DNA of 64,000 nt from Marchantia polymorpha subsp. ruderalis. Its lineage: Eukaryota; Streptophyta; Marchantiopsida; Marchantiales; Marchantiaceae. Of this stretch, positions 51,841 to 64,000 are shown in pieces. The position numbers and the translations under genes are program-made. A model generated the notes under the pieces. It did not search any database, was not told the DNA's origin, and worked only from the letters and a program-made list of their open reading frames with translations. How positions within the stretch are numbered: the stretch's first letter is position 1; each line of letters begins with the position of its first letter. The stretch covers positions 23,952,001-24,016,000 of the forward strand of contig AP031357.1 of assembly GCA_037833965.1 (NCBI GenBank), given 5' to 3'.

Positions 51841-51870
51841 GGGGGCGGGGGCGGGGGGGTTGGGGGGGGA
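51841..51870 (+). repeat. G-run cluster, potential G-quadruplex
   Basis: Four uninterrupted G-tracts of five to eight bases, separated by C, C and TT, within 30 bases. This fits the four-tract quadruplex pattern. Confidence 0.85.
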
Positions 51871-52623
51871 CTAAGAGCTGCGAAAAGCAAAGTGGAGTTC
51901 GTTCGGCTGTGCCGCCGTAGGGTTCTTCCCGTCTATCGCCGTCTGTCCTGTACAGGGGACTGGAAAGGGGCATCTCGCCGGCGTCTCCTCGCTCATCTCC
52001 AATCATAAGATTTACGCTCAGATATATTCCTCCGAGTGCTCTTGTGACACACTACCCCAACACAACAGCCCTGCCCCGGGCCGGCCCAGCCCAGCCCAGC
52101 TCAGCTCAGCGCAAATCAGCCGAGTCTTGGCATTTCCTTTTGAGTTTTGACTCGAGCCCATGGATTTGATGGAGAGCTCTCTGTTTATTTTGGAGCTTTT
52201 GATAAAGAGAAGGATAGAGAAAAGTCTGTACAGCTGTTTGGGCATCTGATCTGGCATCTGCCCATTTCTGCTCGTTTCATATTTTGGATTTGCAGCTCGT
52301 CGCGGCCCCCCTCGCCTCCCCTCGCCTTGTCCCTTCGGCTGCCCCTTCGAGACTCTACAATTCCCCTTCACGCGCAACGAGTCTACAGTTGTAATATTCC
52401 CGGCGAATGCCATTATGCCTTTGCACCGTCTCGAGATGATGGCGACATGGCAAGATGCCAAACGTTTCGGGAGGAACCGTTACGAAGTTTGTGGAATGAA
52501 TCCACCGAATGATTGACTGCATGAAAGGACCTCAAGCTCAAGTGTCTACTGGCCGCAAGAAACTTAACTCACGTGGCCATCCATGGGAGTTGGCTCGAGG
52601 CTGGCATGAATTTCTTCGAACCA

Positions 52624-52646
52624 GGAGGAGGAGGAGGAGGAGGAGA
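52624..52646. repeat. (AGG)n microsatellite
   Basis: About seven AGG triplets, followed by GATAGA-type repeats to about 52675. Confidence 0.9.
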
Positions 52647-54464
52647 TGGAGATAGATAGAGAGATAGAGAGATGGGGTGTAGCAGTGGTTGTGGTAGGGG
52701 GGTCGTGGACAGTTCGGGCCGTCAAGTACGTCTAGGGCTTTGCGGTGATCGGGACGAATCGTAGACGACTAGAGGAGAGATCGTTCGTTGGTTGACAAGA
52801 ACAGTTCCACCACCAACAACATCCTCCGAGGCATCATGTATCGTCCAGTTCAGTTCGTTTTGACTATTTCCCACTTTAGAAAATTAACGAACAAAAAGTC
52901 GTTGCGCGCTCTCTTTTCCCCTCTTCCTCTCCCTCTCCCACTCTGATCGATGACCTGTCAAATTTGAATCGTTAGTTCCGAGGAAATCTGCTGGAGCTCT
53001 CGTCCCAAGAAGCGCCAAATGTACAACAGCACACAGTTTCATGGAAGGTTTGGCCGTGGGTCCAGGGCAGTGACGCAGACCTTTCACAGCCACTCGATTA
53101 GACTCGAGTGACAACAAAAAGACCCAGTTTCCGAGGACTCTGATCTAATTCCCGAGATGGAACGGAGGAAACCCTTCTCCTTCAGCCGAAAGTCACCTTT
53201 TTAATCTTCCATTCTCAGGTTCCAAGCAGTAAGGTTCTTCTTCTTCTTCTTCCTGGTACGCTTTATGAGCACCATCTTCAACCTCTCGACACCACCTTGA
53301 ACTTTTTAGAATGCAGCGTAGGAATTTGCACTTAGCCTTCGTTGTCTTCCGGCCCATCTACAAGAAACCCTCGAACTGGTTTCCAGTATTTCCGATGCGA
53401 ATTTTTCATTGCCTTTAACCAGAGAGGTATAGTTTTCATGGCCTTGGGAACTTCCAGCAGCAGGTGATGAATAATGTCGGTGAGACAAATTGACTTGATC
53501 TGCTTACAAAGAAGGACAAGCACGTCAAGACATTAGACTCTTGGGCTGCCAGCACTGCGATCTCGTTTTTAATGAATTGCAACCGTTAGATTTCCTCCAA
53601 CCGGAAAGGAAATTTCGATCCAGTTTCCATAATTTCCAAAAATGAGTACAAAGGGAAGGATTTTGCAAGTGGGTTTGTGACTCGAGCTGAAAACACGTGT
53701 GAAATTCCGTAACACAACGAAGTGCACACAGAAAATGGTGTGCATTGTACGGATTAGCCATGAAGTGGGTTTACGGACTGGAAGATGCAATCGAAAGCAA
53801 GGTCTGGGAAAATAAAAGGGAATAAAGTACCACATGATTCCATCCCGTACAACCTCTCGTTGGAACCGCTGCGTGACAATTAGTTGTGCCCTGAGATGTG
53901 CCATACTGTATAATAGTAAAGGGACCAACGTCACGGACAAGACAGGTGATGGCAGCGTCTCAAGTGAGTGCTACATGTTGCAGAACTGTAGAAAATGTAG
54001 CATTCGTAGTTGCTCTACTGTAGATCGTTCGAGGTCGAGTCGTCCAGCATTGCCGTGCTGCAGGCTACGATCATCACGGCGGGCTCGAATTCCAACCAGA
54101 TCTGGGAATCCCTATGGCACCAACCTTCTGCCAGCCAGCGGGCAAACCCAAAAGGAGAAAGCAGAAAGACGCAGGCAGAGAAGAAGAGCATGCAGCTCGT
54201 TTCTTGAACCTTAATCTGGCTTCTTCACTAAGAGGGCACAGCGAGGCAACACTTTTCTTCTCAGGAGGGTGTAGTTTGTGAGCTCTTGCAATACGGCGAG
54301 GGAGTTGGGAAGAGCGTTTGGATATTCAGTCTGAACTGAGGCTTGACTTTGCGACCTCTCCTACTCTTAGTACAGTACACTAATGTTTACGTAGCCCAAG
54401 AGAGTGTTCGTCGCTCTGGGAGCCCACTAATCATCAGCATTCTGCACAAGAGGTGATGTGCAGG

Positions 54465-54489
54465 AGGCAGGCAGGCAGGCAGGCAGGCA
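54465..54489. repeat. (GGCA)n microsatellite
   Basis: About six GGCA tetramers in tandem. Confidence 0.95.
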
Positions 54490-57400
54490 TGGCCGCAGGA
54501 ATGCAACGTTCCTGTCCTGCTCAGCCCCTTTCTGCATCTGACTTCTTTTGTGAAAGTAATCATTTGTTCTGGCTCCTTCGATGTTGCATACTTCGGAAGT
54601 TCAAATGTGGCAACATGAGCCGAGGTTGGACAGTCAGAGTGGATGAAACAAACAAACAGACAATGAGGATGTGGAAGATGGAGATGTACTTGCTTTGACA
54701 TTTCCCCCCATTCCTTCTAAACAGATGCGACAGAAGCCAGAGAAGAAGACACACGGAAAAGAGCAACAGATGCGTCTAATACGCCGTTGAGCTCCAGGGA
54801 CATGTCAAAAGCTCAACAGTCCTTCCTTGACGTTGCGTGTTTGCCGACAGCCTTGCAGTCTCTCTCTCCTTTCCTCCCTCACTTCAGACATCCACCCGTT
54901 GCTCAAGTGCGCCAAACTCATATTTTCGAAGGATTTATTTTTGAAGATCCTGGATACTTAGAAAGTGGAGATTTGAATGCTTTGGGCTGTTCGTTGGATA
55001 TCACACGTGTCGAGAAATCTGCATCGGTCACATAGACAGCTTTACGGTGAGCGATCTTCTGTCATACTCCATCCGGTCATTTTCGCGCGGAAGCAATTGA
55101 AGAGTGGATCTGCCTGTCAGAAACAACTTGTTGCCCTTTCCGAGATGAATAGAGGATGTTCTGCTCGCTCACGTCTACTGATTCCAACAGAATCCATCAC
55201 ACCACGTCCCATAGGGCCTTCTTACAGCCAAGTTCAGTGTGCACAGACAGAGGACGTGTAAGTTTCCCCTTTCTCGAGTCCGGTTGATCCGTGGACCACC
55301 TTCGAACTCGCTTTACAAGTATTGGGGATCGGAGAGCATAAAATCAAGCTGCACATTCCCACGTAGAAGCTTTCTACAATCAGAGCTGTACGTAGAAGAA
55401 GCACGCAAGATCGTGCCGGAAATGAGATATAACCTTCTTACGTTCCCTACGAAATCCATGTACGACTTGATGGGGTCTTCCATCCTTATCGATAAATTTA
55501 CTCGATTCCCGTCTTTTTCTTACAAAATCTGTTGGCCTCACCAACAGGGGGATGGCAGGATTCGTTGAGCACCAGGGTGGGGATACGGAGAGTGGTCCTG
55601 TGCCCACGTGAAAGATCATCTCGCCGCAGCACAGCGCAGCTCTGCTCTCTGTTTTCTCTGTTTCTCACAAGCGAGAGAATGTTGCTGTGCGTGAGGATTT
55701 TGTGTGTGGGGTAGGACTCAGCTGCACTGGACCGGTTCAGTTAACAGTTGCCAGTGACCGCCACCGACCTCGTTTTCTCTCTCACCCTGGTTGAAGTCAA
55801 TGTGCCTCAAGTTGCACGTAGAGAGGAGGGAGGGGTGAAAGGGATTGTTGCTCTCCTGGAGCGTAATGAATGAAGCTTTTGGGTGGTGTTGGACTCCAAA
55901 AGTGGCAATTCGTGATGTCTCTTGAGCAAGGCCATTCACTTTTGTGAGGATGCAAAGCTGAGCTCGTCACGATGCCCCACGCACTTTTGACTTCCGGGGC
56001 CGAGGTTGACATGCTGGTGCACAACGGCTGGAAATGCCGGTGTCCAGGGGAGGCCACAGTGGCAAGCATTTGAAACTCGCTTCCTAACTTCTTGTGCACT
56101 AACTAAAGGGAACTCCATGCCAGGCGAGGTCATTTGTTTGTACTCGGGCGGAATTGAATTTCTTTCAATATGGACAAAGTATATCTTTTCCCTCTCCATC
56201 ATTCTTTGTCTCTTTTGCGCTCTGACACGCTTGAAGGTCAACTACCGGGAGGGGGTGGGGGATTGACCTGCCAACTGAAATCTTGCAAACTGTCAAAACA
56301 TAGAAAATCTTGAGCAAATCAGAATCCTTGAGTCCAATGGAACCGAACGAAACATTCACAATTTGAGACGAAAATCCTCGAGTTCTGCATGACGAGCGAG
56401 ACACAGCAATCTTCCTAAATCTGACTGACAGCGTCAAATTCTGCTGAACAGAGTTGGCGTCGATACAATTCGAGAGTGAAACAGGAGAGCACACGCTTAA
56501 AAACTATATTCTCTGACCGATGGCTGCTTCTGCAGAATCTGCACAGCACTCCGGCCTGATTTCGTCCTCGGCAGGCTAGGATAGCACGCACCTGCCATGA
56601 ACCGAAGCAAAGCACGCGTTATTCAGAAGAAGGTACTGAGACCCATGCGGTACGTAAAGATAGCTTGTCCCAATGACAAGTTGTCGAGACCGTCAGAAGA
56701 ATACCGGTACATACCTGAGAATTACATGTGCAAGATATCTACCGAAATCCGGTAGTTCATCCGTCCCCAAATCCATCTCGACAAATCTACAATATACGTA
56801 TACGCTCGTGATCACATCTCTCTCTCTCTGTCGCTGTCCCTTTCTCTCTTTATGAGAAGACCCAAATGTCAACCTCACCACCTTCTCAACTGTAAAGTAT
56901 TCAAATCTCTAACGAGCATCGAGCCGTAACTACTGTACTCGACGAGACTCTGGACTGCTGGCCACTCTGCTGCCGAGCGAAGGGGGTGACGTCACCGGGC
57001 TGGTGGGGGTGGTACTCACGGGCTCCATATCTACGTAGAAAATGGTACAGTTCAGTAAAGAACACGGTGGAGCAAGAGTCAAGAGACCCGAAAGTCCGAG
57101 CGAGCCCCGGGAGCAGGGTAAATTCCATCGGTACAGCACGGCCAACAACATTCACATCCGATTCTGAGTCCGATAATGATAAGGCGAAAACATTCGGGCA
57201 GTGTGGGTGGCCTCGAGGATATTATTGTCCTGTCTGAACTTCTGGATTAGCTGATGCCCCGGCTTATTTTATTCTAAACAAATCAGCCGTCCTGCTGCCG
57301 GGGATGTTAGTACTGCTCCCCAGGCAGCCCCCAGCCCCACACCCCATGCCTCCTTTCGTGGAAGTCTGTCTGTCGACTCCGGCGCCAAGATTAGATTTGA

Positions 57401-57495
57401 ATCCCCGATAGCTCGCTCCATCTATCTCCCCGCAAGACGGGGTCCCGAACTATGTCGATCCTCGTCGCGCCACGCCTCCCTCCACGCCAAGCCTT

Positions 57496-57525
57496 CGTCG
57501 CTCGCTCGCTCGCTCGCTCGCTCGC
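57496..57525. repeat. (CGCT)n microsatellite
   Basis: About six CGCT tetramers in tandem, running into a CGCGCGCC block. Confidence 0.95.
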
Positions 57526-59390
57526 GCGCCCCCTTGCCTTTGCCAGCTCTGGTCTCGAGTTGTAAGCTGGTTTTTACCAATGGAGCGGCGCCTCTAGAAT
57601 TGTCGACCCCGTCCGTGGGTCCCATGCGGACCTTTCCGGGATTGTCTCATTCCCCACACCGCATCACTTTCTTGCGTCACTCCGGAAAGGATCTTCTGCA
57701 CCGACTGCCCCGACTACATGATCCAGCTGGAGGCGGGCGGAGCTCCGGGACGAAATGAAGTCGAGGCGAGGCGAGGGAGAAGAGCCGAAAGAGAAAGAGA
57801 GAGAAAGGACAGAGAAGATTTCCCCCCTCCCTTCCCAATGTTTTCGTGACCTGTCCAGATCCATGAAACAGTCAGCACCTATGAAGAGACGACCCGAGAG
57901 CACGAGGACGGGAAGGAGAATGCCGCCGGCCCGACCGAAGCTTGGGAAGTGAATCTGGTGGAGATTGTGGGAGTGGGGAGGAATGTCATGTAAGCGGGAT
58001 CATTAAATGGCTGAGCCGTATCCAGAGTTCCCATAGCTCTCACACACCCCCTTCCCTTCCCTCCCCTTCCCCTCCCTCCCTCGCACTGGACACTTTCCGA
58101 ATGTCCACATCATGTGGGCAGCCAGACAGAGCGAGCGCAGAGGGTCGGGCAAAGTCCGCTTGCTCGATTGCATGGACGCTCGAATAGCTGGACGGGTTCG
58201 ATTGCCGAGGACGAGGAGTGTGCCTGCACCCACCTGGAAATAGTACGCACATCGCAGCGCTCTGAGCTGGACGGCGAATATATGGAGCTATTAAACAATT
58301 GATTTCGAATTAAATCGCTTCGAGCGACCTGGAAAAACCTGAAGAGACCTGAAGCCGCCTGTCCTCGGGCGTATCAGCGGGTATGAAACCCTGCGAAGCT
58401 TTCCAGATGTTTTTAATCCCGTCAGGCTCACAGAGGCAAGTAGGAGGAAGTGAAAACAAATAAAAAAGGTCCCCTTAAAGCCGAGGGGAGGGAGGAGGGA
58501 GGGAAGCAGTGAAAGAAATCTCCAAGCCTTTTTCGTGGACGCGATGGGCAGCGGAAATTGAAAGCGACAGTAAAAGCTCTGCTGTATCCGAGAAAAGCTC
58601 CGCTGTAAATTTGAGTCGCGGGGTCAAGTCAAGGTTTAAGAAGTGTCCTGTTTTGTAAAGGAAGCAAGGAAGGAGTGAGGAAAGGGAAGGGGAAGTAACA
58701 AAAAGCTGCTCCAGCTGCTGCTGCTGCCTCCTGTAAATGTAAACTCGTGGTTCGATTTACAGGTCAAGGTCAGCAGGTACGAGTCATGTCCGGGAGGGAG
58801 AAAGGAAAAAGCTGCTCCTGATGTTTGAAAGGACTGAGATCGAGGGAGCGAGGGGAAGGAGAGAATCGTCGGGGCGTGATTCGGTGCTGCGGCCCATACC
58901 GAGCGAGCGGAGGCCTATCTATGGGCTCCCGATGATTTGGAGCGAGAGTTACTGAAGTGGTGGAACGAAGAGAGGAACCCACCACCGCGATCAATCAGCA
59001 TCCAGGAACCGAGATCGACCAACATCACGACCAGCCGTCTCGGCCCGTCCGGTCCGTCCCGCCCCATCTGTAACTGAAAACTGCGCTGCGCTAGACAGGT
59101 GCGGTCACCGGTCGAACGATGTGGCGATGGCCCACAGGGAAAAGGCGATCCGAGTCAACACGTATGGCGACCACCCCCGTCGAACGAGTCGCGGTGGGAC
59201 GGGTGCCCTGCGCATGCGTCGTGACACGGCTTTCAGCACTATGATGGTGACCCGCCTTCCCCCGGGCCTGCCTCATCCATCGCCAGATTGGCAAAAGCGT
59301 TATGAAGACAGCCTGTGCCGACTCCTCGTCGCCCTCCTTCATCCCCCTTGACTCGCTTGCCCTCCGCTCCCGTCCCCTCCCATGAGTCCT

Positions 59391-59420
59391 GGGATGGGAT
59401 GGGATGGGATGGGATGGGAG
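59391..59420. repeat. (GGGAT)n minisatellite
   Basis: Six tandem GGGAT-type pentamers, the last reading GGGAG, about 400 bp upstream of the EXORDIUM-like TATA box. Confidence 0.95.
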
Positions 59421-59795
59421 TCTCATGGCCTGCCGTGCCCTGCCCGTCCTGCAGCTGCCATGCTGCTGCTCCATGCTCCATGCTCCCTCCCACTTCCAGC
59501 CGAGCCCAGCTATCTGATCCCGGGGGCTGGCTGGGCTCCGCTCGCCTTTCCAAGTCAAGCTTCCTTTGTAAGCTGCCATGCTCGGTTCGCCCCCAAGCTG
59601 CGCAGGGTTCCAGCGGACAGCCAGTGGACTGAGTGGAGTATGAAGAGCGGAAAGTATCTCCCGTGACACTCGCTTTGTCTTCATTATCCACTCATGCACA
59701 GCCAGGTGCCTTCGGGCTCGGGGCCGAGTGCTGACGCGGATTCCACCTTTTTGCTTCTTATCGGTCACTACTCCTCCCCCTCTCGCATCGATACA

Positions 59796-59802
59796 TATAT
59801 AA
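59796..59802 (+). promoter_or_regulatory. TATA box of the EXORDIUM-like gene
   Basis: TATATAA followed by a GC-rich stretch (GGCCCGCC). Transcription would start about 30 bases on, near 59830, giving a leader of about 340 nt. A CT-rich tract (59850-59878) lies near the start of that leader, as in many strong plant genes. Confidence 0.7.
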
Positions 59803-60171
59803 GGCCCGCCTGTGCAGTCTTCCAGCATCCGAACCCAACTCCTCCCTCTCCTCTCTCTCTCACTCTCTCTCCAACTCACTTCCAGTCCAGGGACAAAGCC
59901 CTGCAGCTCGTCGTGCAAACAAGACTCATCAACACTGCCTCACGTATTACTTCCACGACAGCTACTGCTGCCACCACCACTGCCGGTGCTGGGAAGTCTA
60001 GTGGCCGTGTCTTTTGGACTCGCAGTCCGCAGGGTCGCTCGTTGAAGCGGAGTGTGGATGTCTGCAGTGTTATAGTTTTGGCCATACAGAGCTAGAGAGT
60101 GTGAGTATCAGCGTGCTCAGCTCGGTGTAGTGTGTTTTTGCTCAGATCGTCTCGTTTCGGTCTGGTTAGGG

Positions 60172-61200
60172 ATGGCTTCCATGGCAGCTTGTCAGCTCCA
60201 GTGTCAAAGAATCACTGCAATGTGGGTGCTGGTCATGTGCGTGATCGGGAAGTTTGCCGAAGCGAACATAGGGCCTATCTCCTCGGTGCTGCCCATGAGT
60301 CATGATAATGCAGCGAATTATGACGATCGGAGGGTTCTGAAATTGGTTGAACCCGCCCCTCTCGTCCTCACCTACCACAACGGGCCTCTCATGACGCAGG
60401 GAACCAGCATTCCTGTATATATAATCTGGTATGGAACTTTCAGCAGGGCGCAAAAAACCATTTTGACCGACTTTTTTGCCTCCTTCGGTGCTGCTCTGCC
60501 TGCTCCTTCCGTCGCCAGCTGGTGGAAGATCACCAGCGGGTACACTGCCAGTGGATCTTCGGTGCCGAGGTCTGTGAGGGTGATGAAGCAGATATCTGAT
60601 AGCAAGTACTCGAAGGGCAAGGTGCTGAAGAATGCGGATCTCGAAAGCCTGGTGGTCGGCTCTCTGAAGATGTTTCCTGCCGATTCGAATGCCATCTACT
60701 TCGTGTTCACTGCATCAGACGTGGACGTGGAGGACTTCTGCATGAACTCCTGCGCTTCTCACTTCGCCACTGCTCCCTCTGTTGCCACTGGAAACAAGAA
60801 TTTGCCTTTCGTTTGGGTGGGAAATGCTGGTGTTAAGTGCCCTGGCCTCTGCGCCTGGCCCTATGCCAAGCCCGCCTACGGTCCTCCCGGTGCGCCTCTT
60901 CTGCCTCCCAACGGGGATGTGGGCATGGACGGCATGGTCATCAACACTGCATCCATGGTAGCAGGCACTGCCACCAATCCCTTCAACACCGGCTACTACC
61001 AAGGTGACGCTGGGTACCCATATGAGGCTGCCACAGCTTGTGCTGGAATCTATGGTGCCAACGCTTACTCAGGTTATCCAGGGGATTTGCTGGTGGATCC
61101 CAAGACGGGAGCGAGCTACAATGCAGTGGGTGCCAATCAAAGAAAGTTCTTGCTGCCTGCCTTGTGGATGCCATCCACCCAAAAGTGCACTACTCCCTAG
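60172..61200 (+). CDS. EXORDIUM / phosphate-induced protein 1 (PHI-1) family, secreted
   Basis: Extracellular wall-associated protein of the EXO/EXL family, linked in flowering plants to brassinosteroid and carbon-status growth control. The biochemical activity is unknown. The single exon encodes 342 residues, close to the usual 310-340. It opens with a signal peptide (hydrophobic ITAMWVLVMCVIGKFAEA, about residues 14-31). The core has LTYHNGPLMTQGTSIPVYIIWYG, then SVASWWKITSGYT, NAIYFVFTASDVDVEDFCMNSCASHF, FVWVGNAGVKCPGLCAWPYA, GDVGMDGMVINTASMVAGTATNPF, GYYQG and ACAGIYGANAYSGYPGDLLVDP, all family hallmarks with paired cysteines. An upstream in-frame ATG at 60130 would add 14 residues before the signal peptide; 60172 (ATGGCTTCC) fits the secreted form better. 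No neighbours share its function. Confidence 0.95.
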   Translation: MASMAACQLQCQRITAMWVLVMCVIGKFAEANIGPISSVLPMSHDNAANYDDRRVLKLVEPAPLVLTYHNGPLMTQGTSIPVYIIWYGTFSRAQKTILTDFFASFGAALPAPSVASWWKITSGYTASGSSVPRSVRVMKQISDSKYSKGKVLKNADLESLVVGSLKMFPADSNAIYFVFTASDVDVEDFCMNSCASHFATAPSVATGNKNLPFVWVGNAGVKCPGLCAWPYAKPAYGPPGAPLLPPNGDVGMDGMVINTASMVAGTATNPFNTGYYQGDAGYPYEAATACAGIYGANAYSGYPGDLLVDPKTGASYNAVGANQRKFLLPALWMPSTQKCTTP

Positions 61201-64000
61201 ATTTGGAAGCTGAGTTAGTGCAAAGGAAGCAGTCAAATCTGTTTGCTTCCGGTCATGTAGTAGTAGCACATTCATTGAACTATTAGTTCCTTAATTCTTC
61301 ACGGCCCTGACTGTAGATAGCTTCTGGTTACAGCTCGACCGCCTGCCCGTCTAATATCGAATGGCGTAGAGGAGAATCATACTGAGTTTAGAAACTAAAC
61401 TTTGTGTATCTTGTATATACTTATTTGTCTTCTCTTGATGTCAACTATTTTTTTAATCTTCACGGCTGTCAAGAGCTTTTTAAGCTACATTTTGACTCAT
61501 CACATCAAAGCACACATTGGATTCTGTCATATTTTTATTTCCCCTGAATGCTACGCGATATGTTGTTTATTATCTGGTCGTGAATTCTCACACATTACTA
61601 TTGTAATGGCGCATTTCCAGATGTTCTATCCGAAATTTTACTGCATGATGTGAACTCCAAGGGGCTTTAAATATTTTAGTACTCCTGCTTTCGACTGGTG
61701 GAAGTAGCAGAGTCTTTCGCAGACCTACAATTTTGAGGAACGGGGTCAGTTTTATACCTCTGATGAGTCTGGTGCAAGCATGGGTGAAGCAAACGGTCGA
61801 ATATTCAATTTGAATATTGTGGAAGCAGAAGTGGATATGTACGAACAACTGCGAGAGTTGCTGCCCAGAATGCTGCGATACATTCAAACTGTCAACACTT
61901 GTTTTTATCTCGAAGGATGTTTCTTACTCCATGTTGGGTACTGATTCTGGAGCTTGTAAATTTTTCCACTGTCACTTTGCTCTGTAGATATGTCATGATA
62001 TAAGAATTGCAGGAAACAACTGGAGTTGAAGCGGAAATTAACAACCTTACTGATGTGAGAATTTATCTCTAATTTTGTTCAATGGGCATCCCTGCGAGTT
62101 GAAATTCTTCAAAGACGGTAATGTATGTGAAATGTTGGTTGTGCAGTTGCTCTATCACAGATAGAGCAACTGCACAACCAACATTTCACATTCGAGGTGT
62201 AAAATTGAAGGTGTAGGAAGCGCTGGGTTCTAATTGCCATCTCACTCTGTAACATTTCATGGCAGCCGTCCTGCTTTGACATTGTCGATTCACGGTTCAA
62301 CTGGTGTGCGAAACTAAACAGTATTTTCCAACTCTTTCGCTATTCGTTAAATTTCAAGGAAGTTGCATAATTTATTGATGCATTCCAATAGGTACAGATT
62401 AGAGAATCGATTCTATGTCCTGGAACCTGGAGAATAAACTGATGTAATTCAAAGCGTTAAAATTTGAGTTAAGAACATATATACCAGGAAGTGATAGAAC
62501 TCATCCCAATACTTTCGATTCGTACGAAGAGTTTATATTCCCACTCATTTTTCACTTCTATATTCATAGCGCCCCCAACACCCCCAGCCAAGAAAGAAAT
62601 TCTAATTAGAAAGAATAGGATCGAAGTTTACGACGTTTGCTCAAAGCCAGATGATTTCTTGCCCTACAAGGGAAAGGAATCGTGATATTTGAGCTGGCGA
62701 GTGAGAATATCCTAGAAGCTTTCCTCATCACTGTCCTTTAGATGCAGGTTGAGAGTCGGCGGACATGATCTGTGGTTGAAATAGTCCTCGGGAATATGTT
62801 CTCAGCGTAAGAATATGTGCCCAAAACATTCTGACCCTTATCCCGAGCTTTAGTGTAACGCTTCAAAGGAGTGCTCGGTTCGATGTCTGCTTGTAACTGT
62901 GGAGATTCTCATCTGCACCCTGGCTGTCTAACTATCCCTGTGTCCAATAGGCTTCAAAACAATATCGGTGTCCCCACGAATCATAACCATCCTTATAAGC
63001 GCATGACAAGGTCTTGACCATGTGTTTGATTCATTTCCGTTGATTTCGGTTTCAGTCGAGAGAAGGCCCTCGATTTGAAAAGCTGACCTTTGTTTAGATC
63101 AAAGTAGCATCGATTCTTCCAGAATTATGCTCATCCCACAGGGCCAAGCAAGGCTATGCACAGTCACTGACTAAGCCGAGAGCCATATCCAGCATCCGAT
63201 GGTGAGATTTTAGTATAAGATAGAACTACATCCAAAATATATTCATTGCTGATCCCGGCCTTTCCTACCCCCGGTTTGCAGCTTGGACCTTTGCGGATTT
63301 GTTACAATAGGCTCAAAATATGTCACCTCTGCACCTTTGATTTATAATCTGTGCTGTAACAGGCCTCCAGAAGTCAAGACTTCATGCAGACTTGGGCCGT
63401 AAGCTGTTGCTTTCTGAGAGTACAGAATCTCAAGCTGATAGGAGTCTGTTGAGCTCCCAGACATAGATCGCTAGTGCACCCTACAGCTAGACGAGACGGG
63501 ACTCACATAAGACTCACATGAAGACCGAGCACAGCAAGTGGCGAATGTCGTTCAAGCCGGAGGAGGGTTTTCACCTGATTAGACGACGCATTGACCAGCG
63601 TAAATAATAGGAAAATCGGTGCTTGATAAAAAGCTCTGTACAGGCCCATTCCGAGATTTTACCCAGGTACCTCCCAGAGTCCCGTTTCTGATATCAGGAT
63701 GACCTTTGCAAATTTATGCACCCGTGCTCGAGTCAACGTGAGGCCCACGGATCCCGAGACACCAAAGGGACCGAATTCAACAGCTAAGGAAGAGGAGGCA
63801 GGGGAGAAGAGGGGGGCCTGGAAGACCATAGTTCTATGGTTACTCGTGCGGGAAAGCAACCGTGGAAATATGGGCAGCCGACCTAGAAGTCCAAAGAAGC
63901 GGAATGGTTTTGAGCGTATGAATTTAATGAATCCCCTTTTTTCCTAACAGGGCATCGGGATTCGAACCACCAAGAGCAGGAGATTTACAAACTCTCGGGA
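61201..64000. other. 3' flank of the EXORDIUM-like gene and gene-free remainder
   Basis: The first few hundred bases are the gene's 3' UTR. No further gene is recognised. The hairpin at 62125-62191 is listed separately. At the very end (63940-64000) a TTTTTTCCTAACAG acceptor-like stretch precedes GGATTCGAACCACC, a tRNA T-loop-like string that cannot be judged because the window stops. Confidence 0.45.
62125..62191. repeat. Perfect 32-bp hairpin with 3-nt loop
   Basis: Arms 62125-62156 and 62160-62191 are exact reverse complements with ACA between them. The stem includes GTTGTGCAGTTGCTCTATC. The loop is far shorter than in plant miRNA precursors. No element ends or coding frame accompany it. 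Confidence 0.95.

Larger units (their letters stand above)
51791..59790. other. Long GC-moderate stretch without a recognised gene
   Basis: It holds simple repeats (listed separately), CT-rich runs such as 56816-56832, and many short overlapping open frames with low-complexity translations. The longest, 59091-59918 minus (275 codons), overlaps the promoter and leader of the EXORDIUM-like gene and has no domain. The upstream regulatory region of that gene must lie in its last part. Confidence 0.4.

Noticed and set aside
59091-59918. 275-codon minus-strand frame upstream of the EXORDIUM-like gene
   Set aside because: Antisense to promoter and leader, includes the translated (GGGAT)n repeat, no domain.
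62125-62191. miRNA precursor at the 32-bp hairpin
   Set aside because: The 3-nt loop and perfect stem are unlike plant miRNA precursors, and no bulged duplex is visible.
63940-64000. tRNA-like string (inverse reads GGTTCGAATCC with a TTTGTAA loop upstream)
   Set aside because: The T-stem does not pair properly and the 5' half is outside the window; not enough to call a tRNA.
1-64000. CRISPR array, operon or phage-type system
   Set aside because: All convincing genes are plant nuclear genes with introns or signal peptides; no regularly spaced short repeats with unique spacers were seen.

Overview
The window is nuclear DNA of a land plant. The evidence is three spliced or secreted plant-type genes: a Golgi UDP-arabinose 4-epimerase (UXE/MUR4 family), a plant CW-type zinc-finger protein, and an EXORDIUM/PHI-1-like cell-wall protein. 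A complete spliced arginyl-tRNA--protein transferase (ATE1) is also present. Gene spacing, long CT/GA-rich leaders and the mixture of transposon relics suggest a bryophyte, perhaps a liverwort, but this is inference and the species cannot be fixed from the sequence.

Layout. 1-1255 (minus): hAT-like, BED-finger transposase with one frameshift, cut by the window edge. 2652-6151 (minus): UXE gene in nine coding exons, with a probable 5' leader intron and a GC-rich leader up to about 8.7 kb. 9954-12078: a decayed Tigger/pogo-type DNA transposon with TA target duplication and broken transposase. About 12.3-13.3 kb: Ty1/copia pol remnant (minus) in AT-rich DNA that continues to 17.4 kb. 17502-18863 (minus): partial decayed copy of the CW zinc-finger gene. 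19-23 kb: inverted, tandem and diverged direct repeats. 24465-33667 (minus): the full CW zinc-finger gene, eleven coding exons, with a 970-bp Tigger-like MITE in its second-last intron. 33.7-34.9 kb: its GA/CT-rich 5' flank. 35-40 kb: AT-rich island with a second Tigger relic, a 1,153-bp TIR element and a perfect 29-bp inverted repeat. 41225-45266 (plus): ATE1 in six coding exons. 45.3-59.8 kb: no convincing gene. 60172-61200 (plus): intronless EXORDIUM-like gene with a clear TATA box. 61.2-64 kb: flank with a perfect 32-bp hairpin.

The four intact genes are independent housekeeping or cell-wall functions and form no operon or cluster. UXE and EXORDIUM-like both concern the cell wall, but nothing here links their regulation. 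The most distinctive content is structural: at least three related or similar TA-flanked TIR elements, a series of near-perfect hairpins, and a decayed segmental copy of the CW gene about 6 kb beyond the 3' end of its source. I found no clearly new biological system.
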